Positions 16,372-28,691 of a stretch of 36,087 bases of DNA are shown one piece after another (positions within the stretch are counted from its first letter, which is position 1; each line of letters begins with the position of its first letter). The translations under genes were made by a program, and so were the position numbers. The notes under the pieces were generated by a model. That model did not search any database, was not told the DNA's origin, and saw nothing but the letters and a program-made list of their open reading frames with translations. Source of the stretch: Deinococcus depolymerans (GTDB taxonomy: Bacteria > Deinococcota > Deinococci > Deinococcales > Deinococcaceae); contig NZ_BAAADB010000028.1 of the NCBI RefSeq assembly GCF_039522025.1, positions 1 through 36,087 of the forward strand, given 5' to 3'.

Positions 16372-17258
16372 CGGGCACCTTCAGGCAGGCCGAACAGCCC
16401 GCTGGGCCGGAACAGCAGCACCAGCGCCATCAGGATGAACACCAGGGTGTTCGCGATGGGCGGGTACACCGCCGCTCCCACGGCCGCCAGGACGCCCACC
16501 GCGAAGCCGGTCACGACGCTGCCCAGGATGCTGCCCATCCCGCCGATCACGACCACCGCGAAGGTCGTGATGATCAGTTCGGCGCCCATGTACGGCTCAA
16601 CCGAGTAGATCGGCGCGGCGAGCACGCCGGCCAGTCCGGCCAGGGCGACGCCCACCCCGAACACGCCGGTCACCCAGCGGCCCACGTCGATCCCGAACGC
16701 GCGCGTGACGGTGGGATTCTCGGTGCTGGCGCGGATGACGCTGCCCACGCGGGTCTTCTCGATCACGAACCAGGTGAGCAGGCAGACCGCCAGCGACAGG
16801 GCGATCACGAACAGGCGGTACTTCGGGAACACCACGAAGCCCAGGTTCACGACGCCAGTCAGCGCGGCCGGGGTGGTGTAGGGCGCGCTGGACACCTCGA
16901 ACCGGCCCAGCATGACCTGCTTGACGAGGTCCTGGGTGAGCAGGGTCAGGCCGAAGGTGAGCAGCAGGTTGTAGCTGGGGTCCAGGCCGTACAGCCGTGA
17001 CAGCAGCCCGCGTTCCAGGAGCATGCCGAGGGCGCCGACCAGCAGCGGCGCCAGGATCAGGGCCGGCCAGAATCCCAGGCCCGCCACCTGCCCGAGCGCG
17101 AAGGCGGCGAACGCGCCCAGCATGTACAGCGCGCCGTGCATGAAGTTCACGATGCGTAGCATCCCGAAGATCACGGCCAGCCCCAGGGACAGCAGGGCGT
17201 AGAAGGCGCCGTTCACCAGGCCGTTGAACACCTGGATCAGCAGCAGCTGCGTGTTCAT
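16368..17258 (-). CDS. livH: Branched-chain amino acid-type ABC transporter permease LivH
   Basis: A 296-residue LivH-family permease, hydrophobic throughout, with family motifs NGLVNGAFYALLSLGLAVIFG near the N-terminus, VGSVIRASTENPTVTRAFGID near 172-192, and VVIGGMGSILGSVVTGFAVG near 237-256. GGAGG lies five bases before the ATG at 17258. It pairs with LivM as the membrane core of the importer. The gene follows the binding-protein gene by 28 bp and overlaps livM by four bases. Confidence 0.9.
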
Positions 17259-17286
17259 CGCCGCCTCCGGGTGGGTGGGCGGGTGT

Positions 17287-18504
<1,218 letters not shown>

Positions 18505-18556
18505 GGGTGGTACCTCCGGCAGTGGGAAGAGGGGGGAGGGGCGAAAGAGGGGGTGG

Positions 18557-19264
18557 TCAGACGCTCAGGTACTTGAGGAGGTCGCCGTGGCGCGCCCCGA
18601 CCTCGTCGCGGGCGACCTCGTCCACGACCTGTCCGTCCACGAACACGTAATGCCGGTCCGCGAGGCGCGACGCGAAGCGCAGGTTCTGCTCGACCAGCAG
18701 CACGGCCATGCCGTCGGCCCGCAGCGACTCGATGATGTCCCCGATGCGCCGCACGATCACGGGCGCGAGGCCCTCGCTGGGCTCGTCGAGCAGCAGCAGG
18801 CGCGGTCCGGCCCGCAGGACCCGCACCATGGCCAGCATCTGCTGCTCCCCGCCCGAGAGCTTGCTGCCCGGGTGATGCCCGCGCTCCCGCAGGACCGGGA
18901 AGGCCTCCAGGGCGCGTTCCAGACTCCAGCCGCCGGGCCGCGCGGGTGGCAGTTCGAGGTTCTCCCGGACGGTCAGGGTGCTCATGACCGCGCGTTCCTC
19001 CGGCACCCACGCCAGGCCGCGCGCCGCGACCCGGTGGCTGGGCAGCCGCGTGATGTCCTGCCCGGCGAACCGGATCTGGCCGGTGCGGCTGCGCAGCACT
19101 CCCATCACGCTCTTGAGGGTGGTGGTCTTCCCGGCCCCGTTCCGGCCGATCAGGCTGACGACCTCGCCCGGCTGCACGTGCAGGTTCACGCCGCGCAGCA
19201 CGTGACTCTGCCCGTAGTAGGCGTCGAGGTTGCGCACGTCCAGCAGCGGGGCGGGCGTGCTCAC
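18557..19264 (-). CDS. livF: ABC transporter ATP-binding protein LivF
   Basis: A 235-residue LivF-type ATPase. Walker A is GRNGAGKTT (40-48), the ABC signature LSGGEQQMLAM and Walker B LLLLDEPSEGL. The LivF-type ending LVEQNLRFASRLADRHYVFVDGQVV is present. The GTG start at 19264 overlaps the livG stop (GTGA). It energises the importer together with LivG. The 52-bp gap to the binding-protein gene is purine-rich. Confidence 0.9.
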   Translation of the reverse strand: MSTPAPLLDVRNLDAYYGQSHVLRGVNLHVQPGEVVSLIGRNGAGKTTTLKSVMGVLRSRTGQIRFAGQDITRLPSHRVAARGLAWVPEERAVMSTLTVRENLELPPARPGGWSLERALEAFPVLRERGHHPGSKLSGGEQQMLAMVRVLRAGPRLLLLDEPSEGLAPVIVRRIGDIIESLRADGMAVLLVEQNLRFASRLADRHYVFVDGQVVDEVARDEVGARHGDLLKYLSV

Positions 19265-20031
19265 GCGGCCCCTCCCTCGCCGGGCTCGTCGCCCAGGTAC
19301 GCCTCGATGACGCGCGGATCGAGCCGTACGTCGTCGTAGCGGCCGCTCGCGAGTACCGACCCGTACTGCAGGACCGTGATGCGGTCGGCGAGTTCCGCCA
19401 CGACACTCATGTTGTGTTCCACGAGCACCACCGTCCGTCCGCGCGCCACCTGCCGCACGAGCGCCGCGACCCGCGCGATCCCCTCGGACCCCATGCCGGA
19501 GGTCGGTTCGTCCAGCAGCAGCACGCGCGGCTCCTGCGACATGGAAATCCCGATCTCCAGCTGCCGTTTCTCCCCGTGACTCAGTTCCGACGCGGCCCGG
19601 CCGGCGAAGTCGCTCAGGCCGACCGCCTGCAGGATCTCGTCTGCCCGGTCCCGCAGCCCCTCCAGGCGCGAGAGCGGCGTCCAGAAGCGGTGCGGGAGCG
19701 GCGTGCCCGCCTGCAACGCCACCACGACGTTCTCCCTTACCGTCAGGGTGGGAAACACCGAGCTGATCTGAAAGGACCGTGACAGCCCGCGCCGGACGAT
19801 CTCGTGCGGCGCGAGGGCGTCGATGCGCTGCCCGAACAGCGTCACCTCGCCCGCCGTGGGTTTCAGGAACCCGGACAGCAGGTTGAACAGCGTGGTCTTC
19901 CCGGCTCCGTTCGGGCCGATGATGGCGTGAATCTCACCCTCCTGAATCTGCAGGTTCACGTCGTTCGTGGCGCGGAACCCGCGGAACTCCTTGACCAGTC
20001 CGCGCGCCTCGAGCGCCGGGGCGGCGCCCAT
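19261..20031 (-). CDS. livG: ABC transporter ATP-binding protein LivG
   Basis: A 256-residue LivG-type ATPase. Walker A is GPNGAGKTT (39-47), the signature LSHGEKRQLEIG and Walker B VLLLDEPTSGM, with the family-typical SRSFQISSVFPTLTVRENV. I start at the ATG at 20031; a TTG lies directly before it. It is the first gene of the transporter operon, read away from the PucR-type regulator gene, which lies upstream in the same direction. Confidence 0.88.
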   Translation of the reverse strand: MGAAPALEARGLVKEFRGFRATNDVNLQIQEGEIHAIIGPNGAGKTTLFNLLSGFLKPTAGEVTLFGQRIDALAPHEIVRRGLSRSFQISSVFPTLTVRENVVVALQAGTPLPHRFWTPLSRLEGLRDRADEILQAVGLSDFAGRAASELSHGEKRQLEIGISMSQEPRVLLLDEPTSGMGSEGIARVAALVRQVARGRTVVLVEHNMSVVAELADRITVLQYGSVLASGRYDDVRLDPRVIEAYLGDEPGEGGAA

Positions 20032-20345
20032 CAAGCGCCCCGCCAGCAGGCCGCCCGCAGCCCGCCGGGCCGCGCCGTTTCGAGGGTCGCTTTGTCTGGA
20101 GTGAAGGACCGGGGAAGCCCGTGAACCGGAGTTCGTGTGAATCTGCTCGGGCTGAACGGTCGTCCGGACCGTTCAGCCGGAATCCGTCGCATGGAACGCA
20201 TCTGCCTCCTTTGGCACGGGCCGCTGCGGCGTGAACCGGGACGGTGCCGGCGGGCCGCAGTGCTGGGTTGTCGTCTGCCCGGCAGCCTAGGGCGCACCCG
20301 TCACAGGCGCGTTACACCCGGCCGCGCCACGGGAACGGCGCGGCG
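20032..20345. other. Intergenic region with repeat remnant
   Basis: It holds the leader of the transporter operon and the diverged repeat at 20123-20188. No open frame here looks real. I could not find a convincing promoter for livG. Confidence 0.5.
20123..20188 (+). repeat. Right-end remnant of the structured repeat
   Basis: It contains CCGGAGTTCGTG followed by TGA, then a perfect 12-bp hairpin GGCTGAACGGTC (20150-20161) and GACCGTTCAGCC (20167-20178), then GGAATCCGTC. The order and shape match the 3' hairpin and right end of the full copies, but the stem bases have changed on both sides together. Confidence 0.55.
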
Positions 20346-21548
20346 CTAGGGCGTGACGAAGGCGAGGTAGAGCCGCGCGACGAAGGCGGGTTCCGTCAGC
20401 GCGCCGCCCAGCAGTTCCTCGGCGCGGCGCAGGCGGTAGCGCAGGGTATTCACATGCACGTTCAGGCTCCGGGCGAGGTCGTTCAGGGATCCCCGGTGCG
20501 TCAGGTACGCGCGCAGCGTGTCGGCCAGTTTCCCTTCCGGGTCCCCGGCGTGCAGGCGGGCCTGCCAGTCGGCGGCGTGCGCGGCCCGCTCGGGGCTGTT
20601 CAGCAGGGGCCGCAGCGGGTCGGTCTGCGTGAAGGTCGCGGCCCCGCGTGCGGGGGCGAGCGTGAGGGCCTGCGCCGCCTCGCGCAGCGCGTCCGGCGCG
20701 GCCACGGCCCCCGCGTGCGCCCGGCTGACACCCAGCCGGAAGGGCGCGGTGGTGGCGTTCAGCAGCGCCTCGTGCAGTCCGGCCGCACTGACCGGGTCGG
20801 CAGCGGGCCACAGCCACACGCTCATGTCATGGTCGCCCTGGGCGCGCACGGCGGTCAGGCAGGTCAGGCCCCGGCGGTAGAAGAAGCCCTCGCCGACGCT
20901 GCACAGCACGTCCAGCTGCGCGGTGCGGGCCTCGCGGGTGCGGGCGGAACGGGGCGGCGGGCCGTCCAGGCGCAGCGCGGCCACCGTGAATCCCTCGCCG
21001 GGCGGCAGTTGCGTCGCGTCCCCCGCGAGGAGCGCCTCGAACTGCCGTTCTCCCACCCGTCGCCGCGCCGCCCCGGCTGCCGCCGCCTGCAGCCGCGCGA
21101 GGCGCAGCAGTTCCGCGATCAGCGCCGCCAGATCCGCCCAGCCGGGCGCGGCCCGCAGCTGCAGGGTGCCGACCGGGCGGCGCTCGAACGCCAGGGGCAC
21201 CTCGGTCAGTTCCGCGCCGTCCGGGGCGTGCCCGGCGTGCGCGACGACGTCCCCCCAGCTTGCCCGCACGGTCACCTCACCGCCGGTGACGCCCGCCAGC
21301 CAGCGGGCCAGGGGCACCTCCGGTTGCGGGTGGTTCAGGGCGCGCTGCGCACCGTCCAGCAGGGCGCGCAGGCCCGGCAGGTGCGGCTGCAGGAGGTTCG
21401 CCTGCCGCCGCGCGAACGCGGCGCGGACGTCCGCTGCCGGGATGTCGGGCAGCGCCCGCACGGCGGCTTCCGCGTCCCCGATCCGCTCATCACCGGCAGT
21501 GGGGGAGAGGCCCAGCGCCTCCCGCACTGCCGCGAGCGTCACCGTCAT
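20346..21548 (-). CDS. PucR-type transcriptional regulator of the hpa region
   Basis: A 400-residue regulator. The N-terminal MTVTLAAVREALGL resembles the purine-catabolism-regulator-like domain. The C-terminal helix-turn-helix of the PucR/CdaR type lies near residues 358-390 (SLNDLARSLNVHVNTLRYRLRRAEELLGG). The middle is Ala/Arg-rich and probably senses a ligand. The ATG at 21548 is chosen because AGGTGG lies five bases upstream; a GTG nine bases earlier lies inside that site. It is divergent from hpaE across 156 bp and upstream of the transporter operon, so it probably controls both, with an aromatic pathway compound as signal. Confidence 0.82.
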   Translation of the reverse strand: MTVTLAAVREALGLSPTAGDERIGDAEAAVRALPDIPAADVRAAFARRQANLLQPHLPGLRALLDGAQRALNHPQPEVPLARWLAGVTGGEVTVRASWGDVVAHAGHAPDGAELTEVPLAFERRPVGTLQLRAAPGWADLAALIAELLRLARLQAAAAGAARRRVGERQFEALLAGDATQLPPGEGFTVAALRLDGPPPRSARTREARTAQLDVLCSVGEGFFYRRGLTCLTAVRAQGDHDMSVWLWPAADPVSAAGLHEALLNATTAPFRLGVSRAHAGAVAAPDALREAAQALTLAPARGAATFTQTDPLRPLLNSPERAAHAADWQARLHAGDPEGKLADTLRAYLTHRGSLNDLARSLNVHVNTLRYRLRRAEELLGGALTEPAFVARLYLAFVTP

Positions 21549-21570
21549 GCCGACCACCTGGGGCTGTGCA

Positions 21571-21599
21571 TTGTCGGATCATACAAAAGCCTTTGTGAT
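21571..21599. promoter_or_regulatory. Divergent promoter region of regulator and hpa operon
   Basis: For hpaE, TTGTCG (21571-21576), 17 bp and TGTGAT (21594-21599) make a candidate promoter. On the minus strand TATGAT (21583-21578) lies 29 bases before the regulator start. Both overlap the dyad ACAAA-AGCC-TTTGT (21583-21596), a natural operator candidate for the PucR-type regulator. Confidence 0.55.
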
Positions 21600-21704
21600 T
21601 TCTGTGCATCACGCCGTTGAGCCCCCGCCTGCGCGGGCCTACGCTGCGGGGAAGCACACCACACGTTCCGGGCGCATCCCGACGCGCCCCTCTCTGGAGG
21701 GTTC

Positions 21705-23234
21705 ATGACCGTCACGACTCCGTCCCCACTGGACGCCCTGCACGACCGCCTGCGCGAGCCGCTGCGCCACTTCATCGCTGGCGAGTGGGTGAGCGCGCAG
21801 TCCGGCGACACCTTCGACTTCCACGCGCCCAGCGACAACCGCCTGCTGGGCCGGGCCGCCAGTGGCGACGCCCGCGACATCGACCGCGCCGCGCAGGCCG
21901 CGCACGCCGCCTTCCCCGCCTGGAAGGCCCTGAGCGGCAAGAAACGCCGCGCGCTGCTGTACCGCGTCGCCGACCTCATCGAGGCCCGCGCGCACGACAT
22001 CGCCGTGGCCGAGAGCACCGACACCGGGCAGCCCATCCGCTTCATGAAGAGTGCCGCCGTGCGCGCCGCCGAGAACTTCCGCTTCTTCGCCGACCGCGCC
22101 GAGGGCGCCCAGGACGGCCTGAGCCTCCCCACCGATGGCTTCCTGAACTACACCGTCCGCCAGCCCATCGGGCCGGTCGGCGTGATCACGCCCTGGAACA
22201 CGCCGTTCATGCTGAGTTCCTGGAAGATCGCGCCCGCCCTGGCTGCCGGGTGCACCGTCGTGCACAAGCCCGCCGAGTGGAGCCCCGTGACCGCCACGAT
22301 CCTCGCGGAGATCATGCACGAGGCGGGCATTCCCGCCGGGGTGGTGAACCTCGTGCACGGCTTCGGCGAGACCGCCGGGAAGGCCCTGACCGAGCACCCG
22401 CTGATCCGCGCCATCGCGTTCATCGGCGAGAGCCGCACCGGCAGCCTGATCCAGAAGCAGGGCGCCGACACCCTCAAGCGCGTGCACCTCGAACTGGGCG
22501 GGAAGAACCCGGTCGTGGTGTTCGACGATGCCGACCTGGACAGGGCGCTGGACGCCGCGATCTTCATGATCTACTCCCTGAACGGGCAGCGCTGCACGAG
22601 TTCCAGCCGCCTGCTCGTCCAGCGCGGCGTGCATGACGGGTTCGTCGAGGGGCTCGCGGCGCGCGTGGCGAACATCCGCGTCGGCGATCCCCTCGACCCC
22701 GCCACCGAGGTCGGCCCGCTGATCCACCCAGCGCAGCTGGCGAAGGTCTGCTCGTACTTCGACGCGGCCCGCGCGGACGGCGCGACCATCCGGGTGGGCG
22801 GCGAACGCCTCGGCGACACCGGCAACTACGTGCGCCCCACCCTCTTCACGGACGCCCGCAACGACATGCGCATCGCGCAGGAGGAGATCTTCGGCCCGGT
22901 GCTGACGGTCATCCCCTTCGACACGGACGGGGACGCCCTGCGCCTCGCCAACGACGTGCCGTACGGCCTCGCGGCGTACCTGTGGACGAACGACCTGACC
23001 CGCGCGCACACCTTCGCGCACGGCCTGGATAGCGGCATGATCTGGGTGAACAGCGAGAACGTCCGCCACCTGCCCACCCCCTTCGGCGGCATGAAGGCCA
23101 GCGGCATCGGCCGCGACGGCGGCGACTACTCCTTCGACTTCTACATGGAAACGAAGAACGTCGCCATCAACCTCAGTGGCCACCGCGCCCAGCAGCTCGG
23201 GATGCCGGGCACGCCCCAGAACAAGGAGAATTGA
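21705..23234 (+). CDS. hpaE: 5-carboxymethyl-2-hydroxymuconate semialdehyde dehydrogenase
   Basis: A 509-residue aldehyde dehydrogenase that oxidises the ring-cleavage product (CHMS) to 5-carboxymethyl-2-hydroxymuconate with NAD. Visible family parts are [14 protein letters not shown], the [19 protein letters not shown] segment with the general-base Glu, [11 protein letters not shown] with the catalytic Cys, and [13 protein letters not shown]. The end, [27 protein letters not shown], fits HpaE/HpcC closely. GGAGG lies five bases before the ATG. It is the first gene of the hpa operon, one base from hpaB. Confidence 0.93.
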   Translation: MTVTTPSPLDALHDRLREPLRHFIAGEWVSAQSGDTFDFHAPSDNRLLGRAASGDARDIDRAAQAAHAAFPAWKALSGKKRRALLYRVADLIEARAHDIAVAESTDTGQPIRFMKSAAVRAAENFRFFADRAEGAQDGLSLPTDGFLNYTVRQPIGPVGVITPWNTPFMLSSWKIAPALAAGCTVVHKPAEWSPVTATILAEIMHEAGIPAGVVNLVHGFGETAGKALTEHPLIRAIAFIGESRTGSLIQKQGADTLKRVHLELGGKNPVVVFDDADLDRALDAAIFMIYSLNGQRCTSSSRLLVQRGVHDGFVEGLAARVANIRVGDPLDPATEVGPLIHPAQLAKVCSYFDAARADGATIRVGGERLGDTGNYVRPTLFTDARNDMRIAQEEIFGPVLTVIPFDTDGDALRLANDVPYGLAAYLWTNDLTRAHTFAHGLDSGMIWVNSENVRHLPTPFGGMKASGIGRDGGDYSFDFYMETKNVAINLSGHRAQQLGMPGTPQNKEN

Positions 23235-23235
23235 G

Positions 23236-24714
<1,479 letters not shown>

Positions 24715-24715
24715 G

Positions 24716-25684
24716 ATGACTATTCCGAACATCATCCGCATCGCGCACGGCATCTTCTATGTCACGGACCTCGCCGCCTCCCGCCACTTCTACGTGGACC
24801 TGCTCGGCCTGAACGTCCTGCACGAGACCGAGGGAGCCCTGTACCTGCGCGCCAACGAGGACCGCGAGTGGACCCTGAAACTCGAACTCGCGCCCGAGGC
24901 CGGCGTGAAACACCTCGCGTACCGCGTGGGCACCGACGCCGACCTGGACGCCCTCACCGCCTTCCTGGACGCGCAGGGCATCCCCTGGCGCTGGGAGACC
25001 GAACTGGACCGCCCGCGCCTGCTGCGCTTCCAGGATCCGTACGGCGTGCCCGTCGCGTTCTACGCGCAGTCCGTCAAGCACCCCTGGCTGCTGCAGGACT
25101 ACCACCTGCACCGCGGTGCGGGCCTGCAACGCATCGACCACATCAACGTCATGACGCCCGACGTGGAGGGCGTGATGCGCTGGTACATGGACCACCTGGG
25201 CTTCCGCCTCAGCGAGTACACCGAGGACGACCACGGGCGCATCTGGGCCGCGTGGATCCAGCGGCGCGGCAGCGTCCACGACCTCGCCCTGACGAACGGC
25301 GCAGGGCCGAGACTGCATCACTTCGCCTACTGGATGCCGGACATGGGGAGCATCATCCGCACCTGCGACATCCTCGCGGGCGCCCGCATGCCCGAACACA
25401 TCGAACGCGGCCCCGGCCGCCACGGCGTCAGCAACGCCTTCTTCCTGTACATCCGCGACCCCGACGGCCACCGCATCGAGCTGTACACCAGCGACTACCT
25501 GACCGTCGACCCGGACTTCGAACCGATCCGCTGGCACCTCGACGACCCGCGCCGCCAGACCCTCTGGGGCGCCAAGACACCCAGAAGCTGGTTCGAGGAA
25601 GGCTCCCTGCTCGAAGCCTACGAGGGCGGCTGGGTGCAACCCCGCGAGAGCGACCTCAAGGGCCTGCCCGTCCACGTGATTTAA
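24716..25684 (+). CDS. hpaD: 3,4-dihydroxyphenylacetate 2,3-dioxygenase
   Basis: A 322-residue extradiol ring-cleavage dioxygenase of the vicinal-oxygen-chelate fold, which opens homoprotocatechuate to CHMS. Two VOC modules are seen (about 5-120 and 137-260). Metal ligands are His142 (RIDHINVM), His201 or His202 (LHHFAYW) and Glu255 (HRIELYTSDY). The C-terminal tail WGAKTPRSWFEEGS matches the Brevibacterium-type HPCD family, unlike the unrelated fold of E. coli HpaD. The ATG begins one base after the hpaB stop, so translation is coupled. Confidence 0.92.
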   Translation: MTIPNIIRIAHGIFYVTDLAASRHFYVDLLGLNVLHETEGALYLRANEDREWTLKLELAPEAGVKHLAYRVGTDADLDALTAFLDAQGIPWRWETELDRPRLLRFQDPYGVPVAFYAQSVKHPWLLQDYHLHRGAGLQRIDHINVMTPDVEGVMRWYMDHLGFRLSEYTEDDHGRIWAAWIQRRGSVHDLALTNGAGPRLHHFAYWMPDMGSIIRTCDILAGARMPEHIERGPGRHGVSNAFFLYIRDPDGHRIELYTSDYLTVDPDFEPIRWHLDDPRRQTLWGAKTPRSWFEEGSLLEAYEGGWVQPRESDLKGLPVHVI

Positions 25685-25698
25685 GTTGAATGGGAATA

Positions 25699-25810
25699 AC
25701 CCCTCCGCCCCCTGAAGGGGGCACCTCCCCTCGAAGGGGAGGCTAAAAAACTCTCCTGCGCGGTTTGGCTCCCCTCTAAGGGGAGCTGGCCGCGCAGCGG
25801 ACGGAGGGGT
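25699..25810 (+). repeat. 112-bp palindromic repeat inside the hpa operon
   Basis: Terminal inverted repeats ACCCCTCCG and CGGAGGGGT enclose three hairpins: CCCCCTGAAGGGGG, CCTCCCCTCGAAGGGGAGG, and CTGCGCGG...CCGCGCAG around CTCCCCTCTAAGGGGAG. It looks like a small non-autonomous palindromic element, unrelated to the 133-bp family. It splits hpaEBD from hpaGFHI and could end or process the transcript. Confidence 0.75.
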
Positions 25811-25844
25811 CCGCCCGCGACTCCGTTCCCTACCGAGGTTTCCA

Positions 25845-26630
25845 ATGAAAACAGCGAATTTTATGGCCCGTGGCCGTCAGCACCGTGGCGTGCTGCGAGA
25901 TGGCATGCTGATCGACGCGGCGGGTGAGGCGCACCACCCGGAGGAGGTGCAGTTCCTGCTGCCCGTGAATCCCGGCAAGGTGATCGCGCTGGCGCTGAAC
26001 TACGCGGATCACAACGCCGAACTGGGCTTCAAGACGCCGGAGGAACCGGTGATGTTCCTCAAACCGAACACCAGCCTGCTGCCGCATGGCGGCACGGTGG
26101 AGTACCCGCGTGGGGCGCAGTTCATGCACTACGAGGTGGAGCTGGGCATCGTGATCGGCCAGGACGCGCGGCGCGTGAAGGCGAAGGACGCCGAAGACTA
26201 CATCGGTGGGTACACCATTGCGAACGATCTGGTGGTGCGGGATTACGTGAGCAACTACTACCGCCCGCCCATGCGCGCCAAGGGCTGGGACACCTTCGGG
26301 CCGCTGGGGCCGTACCTCGTGTCGGCGGACGAGGTGCCGGATCCGTACAACCTGGGCCTGCGCGCCTTCGTGAACGGCGAGCTGCGCCAGGAGGGCAACA
26401 CGCGCGACATGATCCTGCGCGGCCCGGAGCTGATCGAGTTCATGAGCCGCTTCATGACCCTGCAGGCGGGCGACGTGATCCTGACCGGCACGCCCAAAGG
26501 CGTGTCGCACGTGAAGCCGGGGGACGTGATGCGCCTGGAGATCGACGGGCTGGGCGCGCTGGAGAACGACGTGCAGTGGGAGTCCGAGGATGCCGAGCCG
26601 CTGATCGCGCAGGAAGGGCAGCGGATCTGA
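25845..26630 (+). CDS. hpaG: Fumarylacetoacetase-family HpaG isomerase/decarboxylase
   Basis: A 261-residue fumarylacetoacetate hydrolase-family protein for the decarboxylation and isomerisation of the OPET/HHDD intermediates. The metal-binding glutamates lie in [11 protein letters not shown] and the family core in [26 protein letters not shown] and [17 protein letters not shown]. It has a single domain, whereas E. coli HpaG is a fused two-domain protein of about 430 residues. One subunit type probably covers both steps, or a second half lies elsewhere. GAGG is six bases before the ATG. Its stop overlaps the hpaF start (TGATG). Confidence 0.87.
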   Translation: MKTANFMARGRQHRGVLRDGMLIDAAGEAHHPEEVQFLLPVNPGKVIALALNYADHNAELGFKTPEEPVMFLKPNTSLLPHGGTVEYPRGAQFMHYEVELGIVIGQDARRVKAKDAEDYIGGYTIANDLVVRDYVSNYYRPPMRAKGWDTFGPLGPYLVSADEVPDPYNLGLRAFVNGELRQEGNTRDMILRGPELIEFMSRFMTLQAGDVILTGTPKGVSHVKPGDVMRLEIDGLGALENDVQWESEDAEPLIAQEGQRI

Positions 26631-27022
26631 TGCCGCACCTGACCGTGGAGTACACCGACAACCTGACGGCGCCGCGCGTGCCGGAGCTGCTGCGCGCCCT
26701 GAACGGGGTGCTGCTGGCCCGTCCGGACGTGTACCCGCCGGGCGGCATCCGCGCGCGCGCGCACCGCCTGACGGAGTACGTGGTGGCGGAGGGCGCGCAC
26801 GACGACGCGTTCGTGCACGTGACGCTGAAGATCGCCGCCGGGCGCAGCGAGGCCGTGAAGGCCGAGACGGGCGCGGCGCTGTTCGAGGTACTCATGAGCC
26901 ACTTTGCCAGCGATTTCGAGGCCCGGTCTCTGGCCCTGTCGCTGGAGATCGCGGAATTCAGCGAGGCGGGGACCTTCAAGCACAACAACATCCACGCCCG
27001 CTACCGCCAGGTGACGTCGTGA
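26630..27022 (+). CDS. hpaF: 5-carboxymethyl-2-hydroxymuconate delta-isomerase
   Basis: A 130-residue CHMI-family tautomerase. After removal of Met1 the N-terminal proline of [11 protein letters not shown] is the expected catalytic base. Other typical parts are [11 protein letters not shown] and [13 protein letters not shown]. It moves the double bond of 5-carboxymethyl-2-hydroxymuconate ahead of decarboxylation by HpaG. Its start overlaps the hpaG stop and its stop overlaps the hpaH start. Confidence 0.9.
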   Translation: MPHLTVEYTDNLTAPRVPELLRALNGVLLARPDVYPPGGIRARAHRLTEYVVAEGAHDDAFVHVTLKIAAGRSEAVKAETGAALFEVLMSHFASDFEARSLALSLEIAEFSEAGTFKHNNIHARYRQVTS

Positions 27023-27831
27023 GTGGCCTGTCGGACGCGCAGGTGCAGGACGCCGCGCGCCGCCTGCACGCCGCCGAGCAGTCCCGCACGCCCATGCGGC
27101 AGCTGTCCGGTCAGTACCCCGGCCTGACCATCGCGGACGCGTACCGCGTGCAGGACGCCTGGGTGAGTCACAAGCTCACGCAGGGCCGCCGCGTGATCGG
27201 GCACAAGATCGGCCTGACGTCGCGCGCCATGCAGCAGGCCGTGAACATCGACGAGCCCGACTACGGCACCCTGCTGGACGACATGGTGTTCAGCGAGCTG
27301 CAGCCCATCCCGTCGGGGCGTTTCATCGTGCCGCGCGTGGAGGTGGAACTGGCGTTCATCCTCGGCCGGGACCTGCGCGGGCCGAACGTGACCGTCATGG
27401 ACGTGCTCGACGCCACGCGCTGGGTGGTCCCGGCCGCGGAGATCATCGACGCGCGCATCGAACGCGTGGACCGCGAGACCGGCGCGACCCGGAAAGTCAC
27501 GGACACCATCAGCGACAACGCCGCGAACGCCGGGATCGTGCTCGGCGGGCGGCCCGTGCGGCCCACCGACGTGGACCTGCGCTGGGTGGGCGCGCTGCTG
27601 TTCCGCAACGGCGTGATGGAGGAGACCGGCGTGGCGGCCGGCGTGCTGAACCACCCGGCCGAGGGCGTGGCGTGGCTCGCCAACCGCCTCGCCCCGCACG
27701 GCGTGACGCTGCGGGCGGGGGAGACGGTACTGGCCGGGTCGTTCGTGCGCCCGGTGGACGCCGCGCCCGGTGACCTGTTCCACGCGGACTACGGCCCGCT
27801 GGGCAGCGTGACCCTGAGGTTCGCGCGGTGA
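27019..27831 (+). CDS. hpaH: 2-oxo-hepta-3-ene-1,7-dioate hydratase
   Basis: A 270-residue member of the hydratase/decarboxylase group of the FAH-like fold, which adds water to 2-oxo-hept-3-ene-1,7-dioate. Visible parts are [39 protein letters not shown], the metal-binding [10 protein letters not shown], and [17 protein letters not shown]. The start is GTG at 27019, overlapping the hpaF stop as GTGA. The next gene overlaps in the same way. Confidence 0.9.
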   Translation: MSGLSDAQVQDAARRLHAAEQSRTPMRQLSGQYPGLTIADAYRVQDAWVSHKLTQGRRVIGHKIGLTSRAMQQAVNIDEPDYGTLLDDMVFSELQPIPSGRFIVPRVEVELAFILGRDLRGPNVTVMDVLDATRWVVPAAEIIDARIERVDRETGATRKVTDTISDNAANAGIVLGGRPVRPTDVDLRWVGALLFRNGVMEETGVAAGVLNHPAEGVAWLANRLAPHGVTLRAGETVLAGSFVRPVDAAPGDLFHADYGPLGSVTLRFAR

Positions 27832-28619
27832 GCGCCCCGGACCTGCACAACCCCCTGAAGGCCGCCCTGGCGCGCGGGGAGTTCCAGCTGGGCCTGTGGC
27901 TGGCCCTGGCCGACCCCTACAGCGCCGAGATCATCGCCGGGGCGGGCTTCGACTGGCTGCTGATCGACGGGGAGCACGCCCCGAACGACGTGCGCAGCAC
28001 CCTGAGCGTGCTCCAGGCCATGGCGGCGTACCCGGTGACGCCCATAGTACGGCCCCCCATCGGGCAGACGCACCTGATCAAGCAGTACCTCGACCTGGGC
28101 GTGCAGACCCTGCTCGTCCCCATGGTCGAGAGTGGCGCGCAGGCGAGCGAGCTGGTCGCCGCGACCCGCTACCCGCCGCGCGGCGTGCGGGGCGTGGGTA
28201 GCGCGATCGCCCGCGCCTCGCGCTGGAACGCCGTGCCCGACTACCTGCACCGCGCCGACGATCAGGTGTGCCTGCTCGTGCAGGTCGAGAGTGCCGCCGG
28301 ACTGGCCGCGCTGGACGACATCCTGGCCGTCGAGGGCGTGGACGGCGTGTTCATCGGCCCTGCCGACCTGAGCGCCAGCCTGGGCCACCTGGGCAACCCC
28401 GCGCATCCGGACGTGCAGGGCGCGATTCTGGACGCGGTGACCCGCACCCGCGCGGCGGGGAAGGCAGCAGGCATCCTCTGCACCGAGGCCCAGGTGCCGC
28501 ACTACCGCGCGGCGGGCTGCACGTTCATCGCAGCGGGCGTGGACACCACCCTGCTCGCCCGCGCGGCCCGCGACCTCGCCGGGCGATTCCAGACGGACAC
28601 TGGCCAGGACGTGTACTGA
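27828..28619 (+). CDS. hpaI: 4-hydroxy-2-oxoheptanedioate aldolase
   Basis: A 263-residue class II aldolase of the HpcH/HpaI family that cleaves 4-hydroxy-2-oxoheptanedioate to pyruvate and succinate semialdehyde. His50 ([11 protein letters not shown]), Arg75 (TPIVRPP), the Glu of LVQVES and the Asp of [10 protein letters not shown] form the expected active site and metal site. The GTG start overlaps the hpaH stop. It is the last gene of the operon, followed at once by a perfect 14-bp hairpin. Confidence 0.92.
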   Translation: MSAPDLHNPLKAALARGEFQLGLWLALADPYSAEIIAGAGFDWLLIDGEHAPNDVRSTLSVLQAMAAYPVTPIVRPPIGQTHLIKQYLDLGVQTLLVPMVESGAQASELVAATRYPPRGVRGVGSAIARASRWNAVPDYLHRADDQVCLLVQVESAAGLAALDDILAVEGVDGVFIGPADLSASLGHLGNPAHPDVQGAILDAVTRTRAAGKAAGILCTEAQVPHYRAAGCTFIAAGVDTTLLARAARDLAGRFQTDTGQDVY

Positions 28620-28636
28620 CCGCGACCTGTGGCAGA

Positions 28637-28679
28637 AGGGAGGGGAGGAGTGACCCGAATCGGCCCTCCTCCCCTCCCT
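28637..28679. terminator. Terminator after hpaI
   Basis: AGGGAGGGGAGGAG (28637-28650) pairs perfectly with CTCCTCCCCTCCCT (28666-28679). It lies between convergent hpaI and the vWA gene and could serve both. Confidence 0.8.
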
Positions 28680-28691
28680 GATCCGCCGTGG

